DNA of 64,000 nt. Origin: JBOFSQ01 sp051651625 (GTDB taxonomy: Bacteria > Planctomycetota > Planctomycetia > Pirellulales > Thermoguttaceae). The DNA is taken from positions 1-64,000 of the forward strand of contig JBOFSQ010000021.1 of the NCBI GenBank assembly GCA_051651625.1, written 5' to 3'. Below are positions 26,081-35,009 of this stretch, piece by piece; positions within the stretch are counted from its first letter, which is position 1; the number at the start of each line of letters is the position of its first letter. A program made the translations under genes and the position numbers. The notes beneath the pieces were generated by a model. The model ran no database searches and was not told the origin of the DNA. It worked only from the letters and a program-made list of their open reading frames with translations.

Positions 26081-26088
26081 CGTTGGAT

Positions 26089-26709
26089 TCAACCGTAAAC
26101 GGATAAGAATGCACAATACGCACACCACGCAAGAATGGCAACGCCAGCGATGGCCAGCGGAACAGCAACTCGCCAGCCTCGCCGCGACACCGGCAACGCC
26201 TCGCGGAGCGACACTTCAATCTCGCGCCACGTCACTTCTTGCTGCGGAGCGTGTGTGGCGACGATTACCCCACACCGCGACCACGGCGTGAAGTCGATAC
26301 AAAACTCTGCACCACGCTCCGGCAAAACCACGCAAGACCCAAGCCATTTGGCGTCGGGGTCGAGACGACTGACTGCAATTTTGAGAGCCGTGAGCAGATC
26401 GTTTCGCCTGATGTTGTACACAACGAGCGACCGAGGGAGACGCCTCACCACCAGCGAAATCATCATCATTCCGAGCACAACGAAAACGCACCAGAGCGTC
26501 GCCGCGCCGACAATCGGTTCCCAAAATGCGAAGGCCCGAACCGGAAAAATTAACTTGAACGGCCCAACGGCCAACATTCCAAGCGTCGCAGTTGCGACGA
26601 GCCAACGGTCGTATCCGCCCGAAACGACAACACCACGCGACGACATGTTCCGCAGCGCAATGACGATGAGATAAACGCCAACCGGAGCGAGTGCAACTAA
26701 ATGTTCCAT
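26089..26709 (-). CDS. Membrane protein of unknown function
   Basis: This 206-residue protein has four predicted hydrophobic segments: one near the N-terminus (VALAPVGVYLIVIAL), two in the middle (WLVATATLGMLAVGPFKLIF and a valine/methionine-rich span near residue 85), and one at the C-terminus (VAVPLAIAGVAILAWCAYCAFL). Between the third and fourth lies a soluble domain of about 90 residues with LPERGAEFCIDFTPWSRCG. No family was recognised. The ATG at 26709 is chosen; the longer frame upstream would translate the MITE-like repeat at 26727-26836. Confidence 0.65.
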   Translation of the reverse strand: MEHLVALAPVGVYLIVIALRNMSSRGVVVSGGYDRWLVATATLGMLAVGPFKLIFPVRAFAFWEPIVGAATLWCVFVVLGMMMISLVVRRLPRSLVVYNIRRNDLLTALKIAVSRLDPDAKWLGSCVVLPERGAEFCIDFTPWSRCGVIVATHAPQQEVTWREIEVSLREALPVSRRGWRVAVPLAIAGVAILAWCAYCAFLSVYG

Positions 26710-26726
26710 GGTGTAATCAGGTTTGC

Positions 26727-26836
26727 TAGACTTGTTCGGAAACTTACACCCACACTGCGGTTCGGCATAGCCGAACCCTCCAAACGCCACGCGGCGTATG
26801 GCTGGAGGGTTCGGCTATGCCGAGAACCGGAATTAC
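26727..26836 (+). mobile_element. TA-bounded MITE-like repeat, copy 1 (right end missing)
   Basis: The left end TAGACTTGTTCGGAAACTT, the GGTTCGGCATAGCCGAACC palindrome and the outer CCCTCCA / TGGAGGG arms are present. It ends at GGAATTAC, without the right terminal repeat. It lies 3' of the DUF1501 gene, with three bases between it and the stop codon. Confidence 0.8.
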
Positions 26837-26838
26837 TT

Positions 26839-28167
26839 TTACGCCATAATTTCGTTGAGCAGTCCTTCGGACGACGCTGGTGTCATTGTTGGCGTCTCGA
26901 TACCTTTTTCGTTGGGGAGTGGAGCGTTGGGGTCGATTCCGGCCATCGTGTAGATGCTGCCGAGAATGTCTTGCGGCGCGACGGGGCGCGACGCGACGTT
27001 TTCACCCGTCGCGTCCGACTCGCCAACAACACTGCCGCCACGGAATCCGCCGCCAGCGAGCATCACGTTAAAGCAGCGACCGAAGTGCGAACGTCCGCCA
27101 AACCACGGCGATTCCCAACCGATCTTCGGCGTTCGCCCAAACTCGCCGCCCCACCAGATAATTGTCGAGTCGAGAAGGTTGAGGTCACGCAGTTCTTTGA
27201 GGAGCATCGCAAGACCTTGGTCCCATTCTTTTTGTCGTCGCGCTAACGTCTCGAAGTGTCGTTTGTGTGTGTCCCAGCCGCGATAGTTTATCGCAATGAA
27301 CGGTACACCACGCTGAACGAGTCGTCGCGCCATCAAACACGACTGGCCGAACCACGTTTTCCCGTATGCTTCGCGGAGTGGTTCCGGTTCGCTCGCGAGG
27401 TCGAAAACTTTAACCGCGTCGCCGCGCATCAAACGGTATGCGTTTTGACGCGCCATTACGATTGCTTCAGTCGTGTCATTCTCGACGCGACTCATCGGAT
27501 CGACTTCGCCGAGAACATTCATTCGCTGTTCTTGTCGCTCCGGCGTAATCCCTTCGACCACATAACCCGACACGAGAAACGGCGACTTACTCGGATCGCC
27601 ACCGGTCACAAACGGTTTGTAACGCGGCCCCAAAAATCCGCACTCGGAAAACCGACCGAGCGAAGTTGTGAGAACGACATACGGCGGAATCGCGTCGTCA
27701 TAACCGGCGTCGTAACCTTTGATCTTCGATATGACTGCCCCTGCACTCGGATAGACTGTTGCACCGCCAGCGGTGCGGCCAGTTTGCATCATGTATGACG
27801 CCGTTTCGTGTGCGTTTGAACCGTGCGTGACAGAGCGAACGACCGAGTATAGATCGGCGCACGTCGCAAGATTTGGAAGCGACTGACTGATCTCAATCGA
27901 GGGGACGTTCGTCGTGAGCGGCTTGTCCCAGTCGCCGCAGTAGTTGCGTCCGGCGGCGGGTTTGGGGTCGAACGTGTCGAGATGCGACGGCCCGCCCCAC
28001 ATCCAGATTTGTATGACCGACTTCGCTTTGCCACCACGAAAGTTTTCGCTGCGCAACGCTGGCGCGGTTGCACCAAACGTTGTCGAACCGATGAGCGGCA
28101 CCAGCGCACCCGCCGCCGTTACCTGAAGACTCGAACACAAGAAGTTGCGACGCGAGACGTTGTTCAT
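26839..28167 (-). CDS. DUF1501 protein, Tat-exported
   Basis: This 442-residue protein begins with a twin-arginine signal (NNVSRRNFLCSSLQVTAAG). The DUF1501 body is recognisable from KSVIQIWMWGGPSHLDTFDPKP, then YSVVRSVTHGSNAHE, VPFIAINYRGWDTHKRH, a C-terminal IIWWGGEFGRTPKI and GRSHFGRCFNVMLAGGGFRGG. The fold belongs to the alkaline-phosphatase/sulfatase superfamily, but the function is unproven. In planctomycetes such genes usually follow a DUF1549/DUF1553 cytochrome gene. That partner is absent here. AGGAGA precedes the ATG at 28167. Confidence 0.9.
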   Translation of the reverse strand: MNNVSRRNFLCSSLQVTAAGALVPLIGSTTFGATAPALRSENFRGGKAKSVIQIWMWGGPSHLDTFDPKPAAGRNYCGDWDKPLTTNVPSIEISQSLPNLATCADLYSVVRSVTHGSNAHETASYMMQTGRTAGGATVYPSAGAVISKIKGYDAGYDDAIPPYVVLTTSLGRFSECGFLGPRYKPFVTGGDPSKSPFLVSGYVVEGITPERQEQRMNVLGEVDPMSRVENDTTEAIVMARQNAYRLMRGDAVKVFDLASEPEPLREAYGKTWFGQSCLMARRLVQRGVPFIAINYRGWDTHKRHFETLARRQKEWDQGLAMLLKELRDLNLLDSTIIWWGGEFGRTPKIGWESPWFGGRSHFGRCFNVMLAGGGFRGGSVVGESDATGENVASRPVAPQDILGSIYTMAGIDPNAPLPNEKGIETPTMTPASSEGLLNEIMA

Positions 28168-28262
28168 TGGTGGTTCTCCTTTGTCGTTTGCTACAAGGTA
28201 GGCGATGGGTTTACACACCCGTCGCTGAAGTTGGTGCTGAATTGTTTACGGTTGACTCGCAT

Positions 28263-28384
28263 AACAGCCCGAAACGTAGCGTAGCGATAGCGGAGCGTAG
28301 TGAGGGAAGTGAAGACTTTGCGTTACCAACACTGACGTTACGTTGTCACTTCCCTCACTTCGCTACGCTACGTTTCGGGCTGTT
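28263..28384. repeat. 122-bp inverted repeat
   Basis: Perfect 24-bp ends (AACAGCCCGAAACGTAGCG... and its complement at 28361-28384) enclose a second paired block, TGAGGGAAGTGA / TCACTTCCCTCA. It occupies the gap between the DUF1501 and MazG genes; nothing coding is seen there. Confidence 0.8.
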
Positions 28385-28439
28385 GTTACGAAGCGTATTG
28401 CGCAACTGCGCACCAGCCTCTAATCTCTCGCCCCTCATT

Positions 28440-28781
28440 CTACGGTTTTTCGCTGTCGGGGCAAGTACAATCGAGTTGTCCGCAGCCGGGGCAGCCAGTG
28501 CCATATTTGCGTGTGATGGCGGCGGTGAGATCGACGCCTAGTATGTTCGCAAGCGTTGTGAGCCACGCGAAGCAATCGGCCATCTCTTCGTCGATGTTTT
28601 CGCGCACGCTATTGTCAAAGGAAGAGTCAAACATTGCCCTTTCACTGGAGACGGTACGCACCGCCGTCGCCAGCTCGCCGACTTCTTCGATGAACCAAAG
28701 AAACGTCGCTTCCGCGCCGCGTGCGGCGTCTTTTTCGAGATACATTCTGCGAATCAGTGCTTGAAAATCAGCGAAGGTCAC
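28440..28781 (-). CDS. MazG-like nucleotide pyrophosphohydrolase
   Basis: This 113-residue protein contains the MazG metal-binding helices: WFIEEVGELATAV (E-E-x-x-E) and DEEMADCFAWLTTLANILGVDL (E-x-x-D). Such enzymes cut nucleoside triphosphates to monophosphate and pyrophosphate to clean the nucleotide pool. The C-terminal CPGCGQLDCTCPD motif adds a four-cysteine zinc-ribbon-like tail. The start is GTG at 28781 after AGGAG; upstream in-frame residues lie inside the HD gene. It overlaps the 3' end of the HD-domain nucleotidase by 14 bases, so the two are coupled. Confidence 0.8.
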   Translation of the reverse strand: MTFADFQALIRRMYLEKDAARGAEATFLWFIEEVGELATAVRTVSSERAMFDSSFDNSVRENIDEEMADCFAWLTTLANILGVDLTAAITRKYGTGCPGCGQLDCTCPDSEKP

Positions 28782-30105
28782 GGGCAATCTCCTGAATGAG
28801 TGTGTGAATATTTGTACGACCGAGAATAGTTGAAGCAGCGTCGGGCGATGCGAAAAGGCGAACGCACTTGACGTAGCTGTCGAACTGTTCGTTCGCAAGT
28901 GCGCGGATTACCGGCGACACGTCGCCCAAACGACGATAGCGATTCTCCTTCGGGAAAAAAACGTCGAGTCGAAACTCTATCTCCTTTTCAACTGGCGGCG
29001 CGTCGAGCAGGAGCGATTCCGGCGGGAGCGAGAGGCGTTCGGTGAGTCTGTCGGCGATAGTCGCAAGTTCGCGGTACGGACGCCCCGCGACGGCGGCGTT
29101 GAGTTCGGGATCGTCGTGCTGCGCACACTGCAAAACTTGTTTGTGAAGTCTTCGTGTCGAACCGAAAAGTCCATCCACGAGCGACTCAACCGACGTTCCG
29201 CGCGACGCCTCGTGAAACCACGCAATCATTTGCGGCTCAGTCGCTTCGAGAAGATCGCCAGATAAGAGTTGTTGTCGCAAACGAAAAACGACGCGCTGGA
29301 GCATCGCTGTCGCCACTCGAACGGTTCGGTGCCAGTAGACTTCGGTGAACATAACGTACCGCGCGAAGACCATCAGTTCGACTGCGGTTTTCCCTTTTTC
29401 GGAGATGGCGAGCGAGTCGCCCGATGCGTTCAAAACGAGGCTGGCTAGAAGTCGTTCAACGTCGAAGTTGCGGCCATACGGGACGCCCGAATGCAGCGAG
29501 TCGCGGAAGAGATAGTCGATTTTGTCGATGTCGATTGGGCCGGAAAGAATACTCGAAAGGAGTGGCATTATCCGTTTTTCGAGCGGAAACTCTTCTGGGA
29601 ATCGGCGATTTATCAGCGCGAGCACGGCACGCGGATCGATCTGCCAGTCACGCTGAAGACACTCTGCGATTGGTCCGTCGAGAAGAAATGAGCGCGCGAA
29701 ATGTTCGTGGCTCGGCACCTCGGCGAGGCCCATATCTTCCATCGGATGACAGAACGGCCAGTGACCGATGTCGTGCAAAAGTGCGGCGACGATGAGGAGT
29801 TCGGCATCGCTCCGTCCGACGGTGCCAGCGAAACGGCGGTCGCGTGCGAGGCGTCGCAGAAGAAGGAGCGCGAGACGATAGACGCCGAGCGAGTGTTCAA
29901 ACCGTGTATGGTGCGCGGCGGGATAGACGAGCGAGACGAGTCCAAGTTGACTGATTCGCGTGAGTCTACGAAATGGCGGCGTGTCGATTAGACGCCGCAC
30001 GCGCGGCGTCAGCGGGACATCGTGCGACGGCGGAATTCGCATCCAGCCATCACACATATCGAGTCCAGCAATTTCGGGGATTGTGAGGATTTCGGTTGTA
30101 CGCAT
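28768..30105 (-). CDS. HD-domain phosphohydrolase (SAMHD1/dNTPase-like)
   Basis: This 445-residue protein has the complete HD metal site in order: HHTRFEHSLGVYRLAL (His), LLHDIGHWPFCHPMED (His-Asp) and IDIDKIDYLFRDSLH (Asp). The layout matches the COG1078 group related to SAMHD1, predicted to split dNTPs into nucleoside and triphosphate. The downstream MazG gene overlaps it by 14 bases, so two nucleotide-cleaning enzymes are coexpressed. The ATG at 30105 lies immediately after the repeat at 30108-30214 and has no clear Shine-Dalgarno, which suggests that repeat insertion removed the native leader. In-frame sequence further upstream translates the repeat and is excluded. Confidence 0.85.
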   Translation of the reverse strand: MRTTEILTIPEIAGLDMCDGWMRIPPSHDVPLTPRVRRLIDTPPFRRLTRISQLGLVSLVYPAAHHTRFEHSLGVYRLALLLLRRLARDRRFAGTVGRSDAELLIVAALLHDIGHWPFCHPMEDMGLAEVPSHEHFARSFLLDGPIAECLQRDWQIDPRAVLALINRRFPEEFPLEKRIMPLLSSILSGPIDIDKIDYLFRDSLHSGVPYGRNFDVERLLASLVLNASGDSLAISEKGKTAVELMVFARYVMFTEVYWHRTVRVATAMLQRVVFRLRQQLLSGDLLEATEPQMIAWFHEASRGTSVESLVDGLFGSTRRLHKQVLQCAQHDDPELNAAVAGRPYRELATIADRLTERLSLPPESLLLDAPPVEKEIEFRLDVFFPKENRYRRLGDVSPVIRALANEQFDSYVKCVRLFASPDAASTILGRTNIHTLIQEIARDLR

Positions 30106-30107
30106 AG

Positions 30108-30214
30108 TAATTCCGGTTCGGCATAGCCGAACCCTCCAGCCATACGCCGCACGGCGTTTGGAGGGTTCGGCTATGCCGAACCGCAGTGCGGGTGCAAGTT
30201 CCCGAACAGGTCTA
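30108..30214 (-). mobile_element. TA-bounded MITE-like repeat, copy 2; supplies a stop codon
   Basis: The GGTTCGGCATAGCCGAACC palindrome with CCCTCCA / TGGAGGG arms is followed by GGGTGCAAGTTCCCGAACAG and GTCTA. The last three bases (30212-30214) are, on the minus strand, the TAG stop of the DUF1080 gene. The other end abuts the start of the HD gene. Confidence 0.85.
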
Positions 30215-31255
30215 AAGATTCGTAATCCGTATGTTTCGGAACAGAACTTCTGTTGTCGGATCGTGACCTTGGAGTTGAATTGTTCCGGCCTCGGTGCGGC
30301 AACCGCGTCGCGGGTTCGGGTCGGCGGTGCGGTCATCGGTCCACGATGTAACTTGCACACCGTTAACCCACGTCGAAAAATTGTTGCCGTCGGCGAGGAT
30401 GGCAAGTGCGACCCAGTCGCCATCGCGGACACCGATCTCGCGTCCGACTTGGCGACGAAACAGTCCGCCGGTTGCCGTGCCGAGAAATTTTTGGTAATCG
30501 CCATCGGGCGGCGAGTTGAAAATCTGACACTCGTAACCGTCCATCTTCGACTGCGGGACGCACCGAAAAAAGACGCCGCTGTTGACCGGACGTTCCGTCT
30601 TGAACTCAAGCTGCAAAAGAAAGTTGGCCGCCGAATTTTCGTGCTCCAGCGAACCGCTTCCACCTTGAAGACGCAAACAGCCGTCCTCGACCGACGCCTT
30701 CACGTCGCCAAGAACTTTCCAGCCATCGAGGTTTTTGCCATCGAAGAGCGGCTTTGATTCGAGCGGTTCGATTGCCATCGCAAGAAAGTTTGTGCCGACA
30801 GATTTTGTGTCGAGAGTGACGGTGAGCTTTTCGTTCCCCCACTCGTACGCGATGGATTCGTACACGCCGTTTAAGTTTTGCGTGAAGTTGCCGGAGTTAC
30901 CGGTTCCACCGTTCGCGGTCTCACCACGCGGCCTTCGTCCAACGGCCATTGCGACGCTTCCGCCGGAGTGTGTGAGTTTGAATCCGTGCGGCAGATGCCG
31001 CGTTAACTTTGCACCAACGTCACCAGCGACGACGCGGTCGCCTTCGACTTTGACGTTCCCGTTCTCGACCGTCCAGCCGAAGAGCGACACGCCGTCTAAC
31101 AGTGCGAGTTTTCCGGCGGCGACTTCGTCTGGTGTGAGCTTCACGTTTGCGACGAGTTTCGGCGGTTTCACGCCGAGTTCATTCTTCGGAAACGCCGCCG
31201 CATCCGTCGCCGAAAACGCTGCGAGTGTGAGTACGAGATTAAGGAGAGATGTCAT
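30212..31255 (-). CDS. Secreted DUF1080 (3-keto-disaccharide hydrolase-like) protein
   Basis: This 347-residue protein has a short signal peptide (MTSLLNLVLTLAAFSATDAAA). Two related beta-jelly-roll units are visible. The second is the clearer DUF1080/LamG-like fold: LFDGKNLDGWKVLGD, then LQLEFKTERPVNSGVFFRC, DGYECQIFN and WVNGVQVTSW, ending in GTIQLQGHDPTTEVLFRNIRI. Characterised relatives hydrolyse 3-keto-disaccharides, so a role in sugar degradation is plausible. The TAG stop lies within the end of the MITE-like repeat at 30108-30214, so the native stop has probably been rebuilt by insertion. Confidence 0.87.
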   Translation of the reverse strand: MTSLLNLVLTLAAFSATDAAAFPKNELGVKPPKLVANVKLTPDEVAAGKLALLDGVSLFGWTVENGNVKVEGDRVVAGDVGAKLTRHLPHGFKLTHSGGSVAMAVGRRPRGETANGGTGNSGNFTQNLNGVYESIAYEWGNEKLTVTLDTKSVGTNFLAMAIEPLESKPLFDGKNLDGWKVLGDVKASVEDGCLRLQGGSGSLEHENSAANFLLQLEFKTERPVNSGVFFRCVPQSKMDGYECQIFNSPPDGDYQKFLGTATGGLFRRQVGREIGVRDGDWVALAILADGNNFSTWVNGVQVTSWTDDRTADPNPRRGCRTEAGTIQLQGHDPTTEVLFRNIRITNL

Positions 31256-31291
31256 TTGTGGAAAACCTTTCGTTAGAGCAGGGAAAACAGG

Positions 31292-32035
31292 CTACTTCCC
31301 TGAATTGTATTTGACGATTTTGTCCCAATCAATCGCCCCGTCGGCGAGACAAAAATCATCAGCAAACTCGCGTGTCAAGACGTTGAGTTTCTTTTCGTAG
31401 GCGGCTTGAAATTCGTCGTTGCGCTTGCGCGCCTGATGACCAAGTGGTTCGATGATGTCGAGGTAAAGCGTCGGGCAACCCGAAATGAACTCCCAAAATC
31501 GTTCACCGCACAGCTTCTGGTATTCGCCTTTGTCGGGGTTGTTGTCTCTGCCATAACAACATCCATTGACCGCTTCGATCACGAGCTTCGACTTATCTGT
31601 TTGACTCGTTCGCAGAGTTCGTTTGGCGGTAGCGAAATCGGTTTTCATCTTCGCCACTTGTGCAGAGTTCCCCCAACTCGGACTCGATTTGATCGTTACG
31701 ATGTAGCGCACTCCGTCGCGGTCGAACTCAAGATCGATCCCCGAAATCCCAGACTTCTTTCCCGAAAACACGAGACCGTTAATGAATATGGCAAGCCGTT
31801 CAATCCAGTTTCCAAAGACGGTTTCCTCATTTGACGAGAGAAATGCGTCGGTGAGACTGCGGACAAATTCACGGTCATTGTGCAGATTTTTCGCCTTAAA
31901 CAAGTACGGATTTTTCTTCTTGAGCAGTTTTTCTTTGAGCCGCATCGTCTCCAAACACTGGAGACGACTTGCGTGAAACTCTCCGATGTGGTCTTCGATG
32001 TAATTCACCACTTGCCTCATGTCGAGTGTTTTCAT
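31292..32035 (-). CDS. Type II restriction endonuclease, PmeII-like
   Basis: This 247-residue protein resembles the PmeII family. Signatures include KKNPYLFKAKNL, LTDAFLSSNEETVFGNWIE, GISGIDLEFDRDGVRYIVTIKS (the D...I-x-K core of a PD-(D/E)XK nuclease), SPSWGNSAQV and VNGCCYGRDNNPDKGEYQKLCGERFWEFISG. It should cut DNA at a short specific site protected by the methyltransferase encoded 23 bases upstream. The ATG at 32035 is used; the longer upstream frame overlaps the methyltransferase gene. The target sequence cannot be read from the protein. Confidence 0.85.
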   Translation of the reverse strand: MKTLDMRQVVNYIEDHIGEFHASRLQCLETMRLKEKLLKKKNPYLFKAKNLHNDREFVRSLTDAFLSSNEETVFGNWIERLAIFINGLVFSGKKSGISGIDLEFDRDGVRYIVTIKSSPSWGNSAQVAKMKTDFATAKRTLRTSQTDKSKLVIEAVNGCCYGRDNNPDKGEYQKLCGERFWEFISGCPTLYLDIIEPLGHQARKRNDEFQAAYEKKLNVLTREFADDFCLADGAIDWDKIVKYNSGK

Positions 32036-32058
32036 GGCACGCTCCGTGGCAAAATGTT

Positions 32059-32997
32059 TCAGAACAATGTAACGTCCTGCGACACCATCGCTTCGTTTAC
32101 CATCGCAAAGTATTCTGGTGCGATTTCGATTCCGATGGCATTGCGATTCATTTGTTGCGCGACGACGATTGATGTCCCTGACCCCATAAACGGATCGAGA
32201 ACAGTGTCGCCGTCTTTGGTGAAGAGGCGGATGAACCACTCTGGCAACGCCGTTGGAAATGCCGCACTGTGTTGTTTGTTGTTGCACTCGGTCGCCAAAT
32301 GAATGACGTTCGATGGATAAACTTTATCGCGGTCGAGCCAGTTAGAAATGTTCTTGCCAAAACCGCTGCCGACGCGAGAGTTGTCACGGATTTTGTCGGT
32401 CTCGCTCAAGTTGCGGAGGCGAGTCTTGCTCCACTCACCGACCGGCACCATCACCGCCTCTTGATACATCGCAAAGTTCTTGCTCTTGTTGAATTGCAGC
32501 AGCCGCTCCCACGCATCGCGGAAACGGTTGGGCCACTTGCCGGGGTAACAGTTTTTCTTGTGCCAAATAAACTCTTCCGTCCAAAGCCATCCCTGTTTTC
32601 GCATGGCGAGAATCAGTTCAAGAACGTAAGTACACCGCTCGCCTTGACTCGCCTTTTCTTTGATGTTGAGAACGAAAGTACCCGTTGGCTTGAGGACTCT
32701 CAAAAGCTCCGTAGAGATTGGCAAAAACCATTCGACATATTTGTCGGGATGAATTCCGCCGTAGGTGTTTTTGCGCTGGTCTGCATACGGCGGCGATGTG
32801 AAGACAAGATCAACGCTGTTGGCAGGAAGGGTTGGCAGGATGTTGAGACAGTCACCAAGGTACAGCACGGGGCGATCCGGCGGACAAGACGCAGACGGCG
32901 TGACATACTTCGCGTCGCACAATGCGTTCACAACGCTGTGCGACCGAGGTTTTCGTTCGAGACACTTTGGTCGTTGAATTGTGGAAATTGATGTCAT
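32059..32997 (-). CDS. DNA (N4-cytosine/N6-adenine) methyltransferase of a type II system
   Basis: This 312-residue enzyme has the beta-class motif order: the catalytic DLVFTSPPYADQRKN comes first (motif IV, SPPY) and the SAM-binding DPFMGSGTSIVVAQQ near the C-terminus (motif I). SPPY suggests N4-cytosine, though N6-adenine enzymes of this class exist. It precedes the PmeII-like endonuclease on the same strand. ATG at 32997 is used; a GTG at 33018 would add seven residues. Neither has a strong ribosome-binding site. Confidence 0.88.
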   Translation of the reverse strand: MTSISTIQRPKCLERKPRSHSVVNALCDAKYVTPSASCPPDRPVLYLGDCLNILPTLPANSVDLVFTSPPYADQRKNTYGGIHPDKYVEWFLPISTELLRVLKPTGTFVLNIKEKASQGERCTYVLELILAMRKQGWLWTEEFIWHKKNCYPGKWPNRFRDAWERLLQFNKSKNFAMYQEAVMVPVGEWSKTRLRNLSETDKIRDNSRVGSGFGKNISNWLDRDKVYPSNVIHLATECNNKQHSAAFPTALPEWFIRLFTKDGDTVLDPFMGSGTSIVVAQQMNRNAIGIEIAPEYFAMVNEAMVSQDVTLF

Positions 32998-33021
32998 AGA
33001 ATTATCGTAACCGTTCACGGT

Positions 33022-34752
33022 TTAGGTTGAAGCGTGCTCACTAACCGCATCGCGTCCGAAGACTAGTAGGCTTTGGTCGTCGGTTTGGGCGACGCGACCG
33101 GAGAAGCCGCGAACGGCGGCGACGAGACGTTCACCGAGCGTGTCGGCGCGGAGGTTTGTCATCAGCGACAAACACTGCGTAACTCCCGACATCCCCCAGT
33201 AACGTCCGTTGGCGTCCATTGCGTCGGTGAATCCATCGCTGATGATCACCATCGTTTGGCCCGGCTCAAGCGTGATGGTCGTCGGCTCGTAACGCGATTC
33301 CGCCATAATTCCAAGCGGCAGTCCGATTCCCGTGTCATTTATCTTTAGGCTGCCATCAAGATTGTGGAGAATCGGCGGGACGTGACCCGCGTTGAAAAAC
33401 GTGAGCTGTCCAGTCTTCGGGTCGAGAACGCTGAAGAAAAACGTGATGAAACGGTCGTCCCATCGCGGGTGGGCGTAGAGTTGATTGAGTCGCTCTACGC
33501 ACGAAGCGAAGTTGTCGTCCGTGAGTCCCAGCAGCCCCGTGCGAACTTCCACCGACAACTTCGCCATCAACAGCGACGCCGGTGCGCCTTTCCCAGAAAC
33601 GTCGCCGAGTGCGAGAACGAGTCGTCCGTCGGGGAGTGAGATGTAGTCGTAGTAATCGCCGCCGAGGTATTTTGCGGGAGAATAATAGTCGAAAAAACTG
33701 TACCCCGGAACCTTCGGACGGTCATACGGCAGCAGACACTTCTGAACGTCGTGCGCAACCGAAAGTTCACGTTGGAAAACTTGCTCGCGCAACGCCGCCT
33801 CTTGAAGAAGCGTGTTTTGATAGACCGTCGCGATCTGGAATGCAATACTGACCAGCAAGTCCAAATCGTCGTGGTTGAACCGCTTCCCGACAGTACGACA
33901 ATCGACCTGCACCACACCGAACGCCGCCGCACCATCGACCGAAGTCAGCGGCGCGGCCATCATCGTATTGATGTGGTAGTTAACGATACTCTCACTCGCG
34001 TCGAAACGCGAGTCGTTCGCAACGTCGTCTGAAAGAATCGCCGACTGTGAACTTGCAACCATCTCGATGATCGAACGACTCGCCCTCACCTCTTGCTGAC
34101 GCATCGGGTCGCGGGATCGAAACGACTTCGCTTCGAGCTGGCCTGTCGTCTGATTGCGCAGGAAGATGTAGGCACAGTCGGCCTGCGGAAAGATGTACAT
34201 CAAGTTTTCAAGAACCTTCGGCAAGACCTCTGCGGCACCACCGCTCAAGTCGCGTCCGATGTCGAGCAAGGCACGCAACTTCGTTTCGGAACGGTCTTGG
34301 TCGTAACGCGGTCGGCTCTCGGCAATGCGTATCTGCGACGCCGAACCGAGCTGAAACAGACTGCTGGCCGGATCGTCATCGACAATAAAGACTGAACTGC
34401 CATTGTCGGTGTCTCTATCGCAACGCGACCGATTTACCGTCGCCTCCATTTCGTCCTGCGATTTCAGTCTTAATTCAAAGGTTAGGCCGCAGATCGAGAT
34501 CGTGTCACCATCTCTCAAGGCGACACGCTGCGCAATGGTCTCGCCATTGAGGAGCGTCCCGTTGCGGCTTTTGAGGTCTTCGAGCAACAGCTCACCGCCT
34601 TCACTGACGATGCGCGCGTGTTCACGACTGACTGATGCGTAGTCGATCAGAACTTCACAATCGGGGTGACGCCCCAAACGTGCTGGCAGTGTAGTGAGGT
34701 GAACGCGCTGCCCACGCTGGTCACCGCTGGTGCGAATCAAGAATGCGGTCAT
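33022..34752 (-). CDS. FHA-GAF-SpoIIE serine phosphatase
   Basis: This 576-residue protein has three signalling domains. Residues about 1-95 form an FHA domain (LGRHPDCEV, VSREHARI, SRNGTLLNG). Residues about 165-325 form a GAF-like sensor (YIFPQADCAYIFLRN, IVNYHINTMMAAPL). Residues about 350-570 form a PP2C/SpoIIE phosphatase with metal aspartates in LGGDYYDYISLPDGR, LALGDVSGKGAPASLLMA and TMVIISDGFTDAMDANG. Such proteins dephosphorylate Ser/Thr on regulators, often anti-sigma-factor antagonists. The FHA domain would target it to phosphothreonine sites. It starts just after a small membrane protein gene that is coupled to topA. Confidence 0.92.
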   Translation of the reverse strand: MTAFLIRTSGDQRGQRVHLTTLPARLGRHPDCEVLIDYASVSREHARIVSEGGELLLEDLKSRNGTLLNGETIAQRVALRDGDTISICGLTFELRLKSQDEMEATVNRSRCDRDTDNGSSVFIVDDDPASSLFQLGSASQIRIAESRPRYDQDRSETKLRALLDIGRDLSGGAAEVLPKVLENLMYIFPQADCAYIFLRNQTTGQLEAKSFRSRDPMRQQEVRASRSIIEMVASSQSAILSDDVANDSRFDASESIVNYHINTMMAAPLTSVDGAAAFGVVQVDCRTVGKRFNHDDLDLLVSIAFQIATVYQNTLLQEAALREQVFQRELSVAHDVQKCLLPYDRPKVPGYSFFDYYSPAKYLGGDYYDYISLPDGRLVLALGDVSGKGAPASLLMAKLSVEVRTGLLGLTDDNFASCVERLNQLYAHPRWDDRFITFFFSVLDPKTGQLTFFNAGHVPPILHNLDGSLKINDTGIGLPLGIMAESRYEPTTITLEPGQTMVIISDGFTDAMDANGRYWGMSGVTQCLSLMTNLRADTLGERLVAAVRGFSGRVAQTDDQSLLVFGRDAVSEHAST

Positions 34753-34757
34753 AGAAA

Positions 34758-35009
34758 TTACTCAACAATAGGAAGCGACGACGGATCAACACTCGCCGAA
34801 TCGTAAACCTGCGACGAATCGGTAGCTCGATGAATCGCATCGTACCGCTTCAACACCTCTTCCGAACGACGACACGAGCAGCGACTCCGCAACTTCCCGA
34901 ATCGCTGAACCGCGGCAAGAACGGCCATCAAAAACGCAAACGCTATCAGCGTCGCCGCAAACGTCGCGGATAGTGTAATGACGATGGTGGACAATTTGCA
35001 GCCCCTCAC
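34758..35009 (-). CDS. Small single-pass membrane protein
   Basis: This is an 83-residue predicted protein with one long hydrophobic segment near the N-terminus (STIVITLSATFAATLIAFAF) and a polar, cysteine- and arginine-bearing tail. No family is recognised. The start is a GTG whose GTGA overlaps the TGA stop of topA, the usual sign of translational coupling. The phosphatase gene begins 5 bases after its stop. It may be an uncharacterised link in the operon, or a chance frame kept open. Confidence 0.5.
   Translation of the reverse strand: MRGCKLSTIVITLSATFAATLIAFAFLMAVLAAVQRFGKLRSRCSCRRSEEVLKRYDAIHRATDSSQVYDSASVDPSSLPIVE

Noticed and set aside
25862..26088. Short frames after obgE
   Set aside because: They fall in a family-C palindromic repeat and have no coding character.
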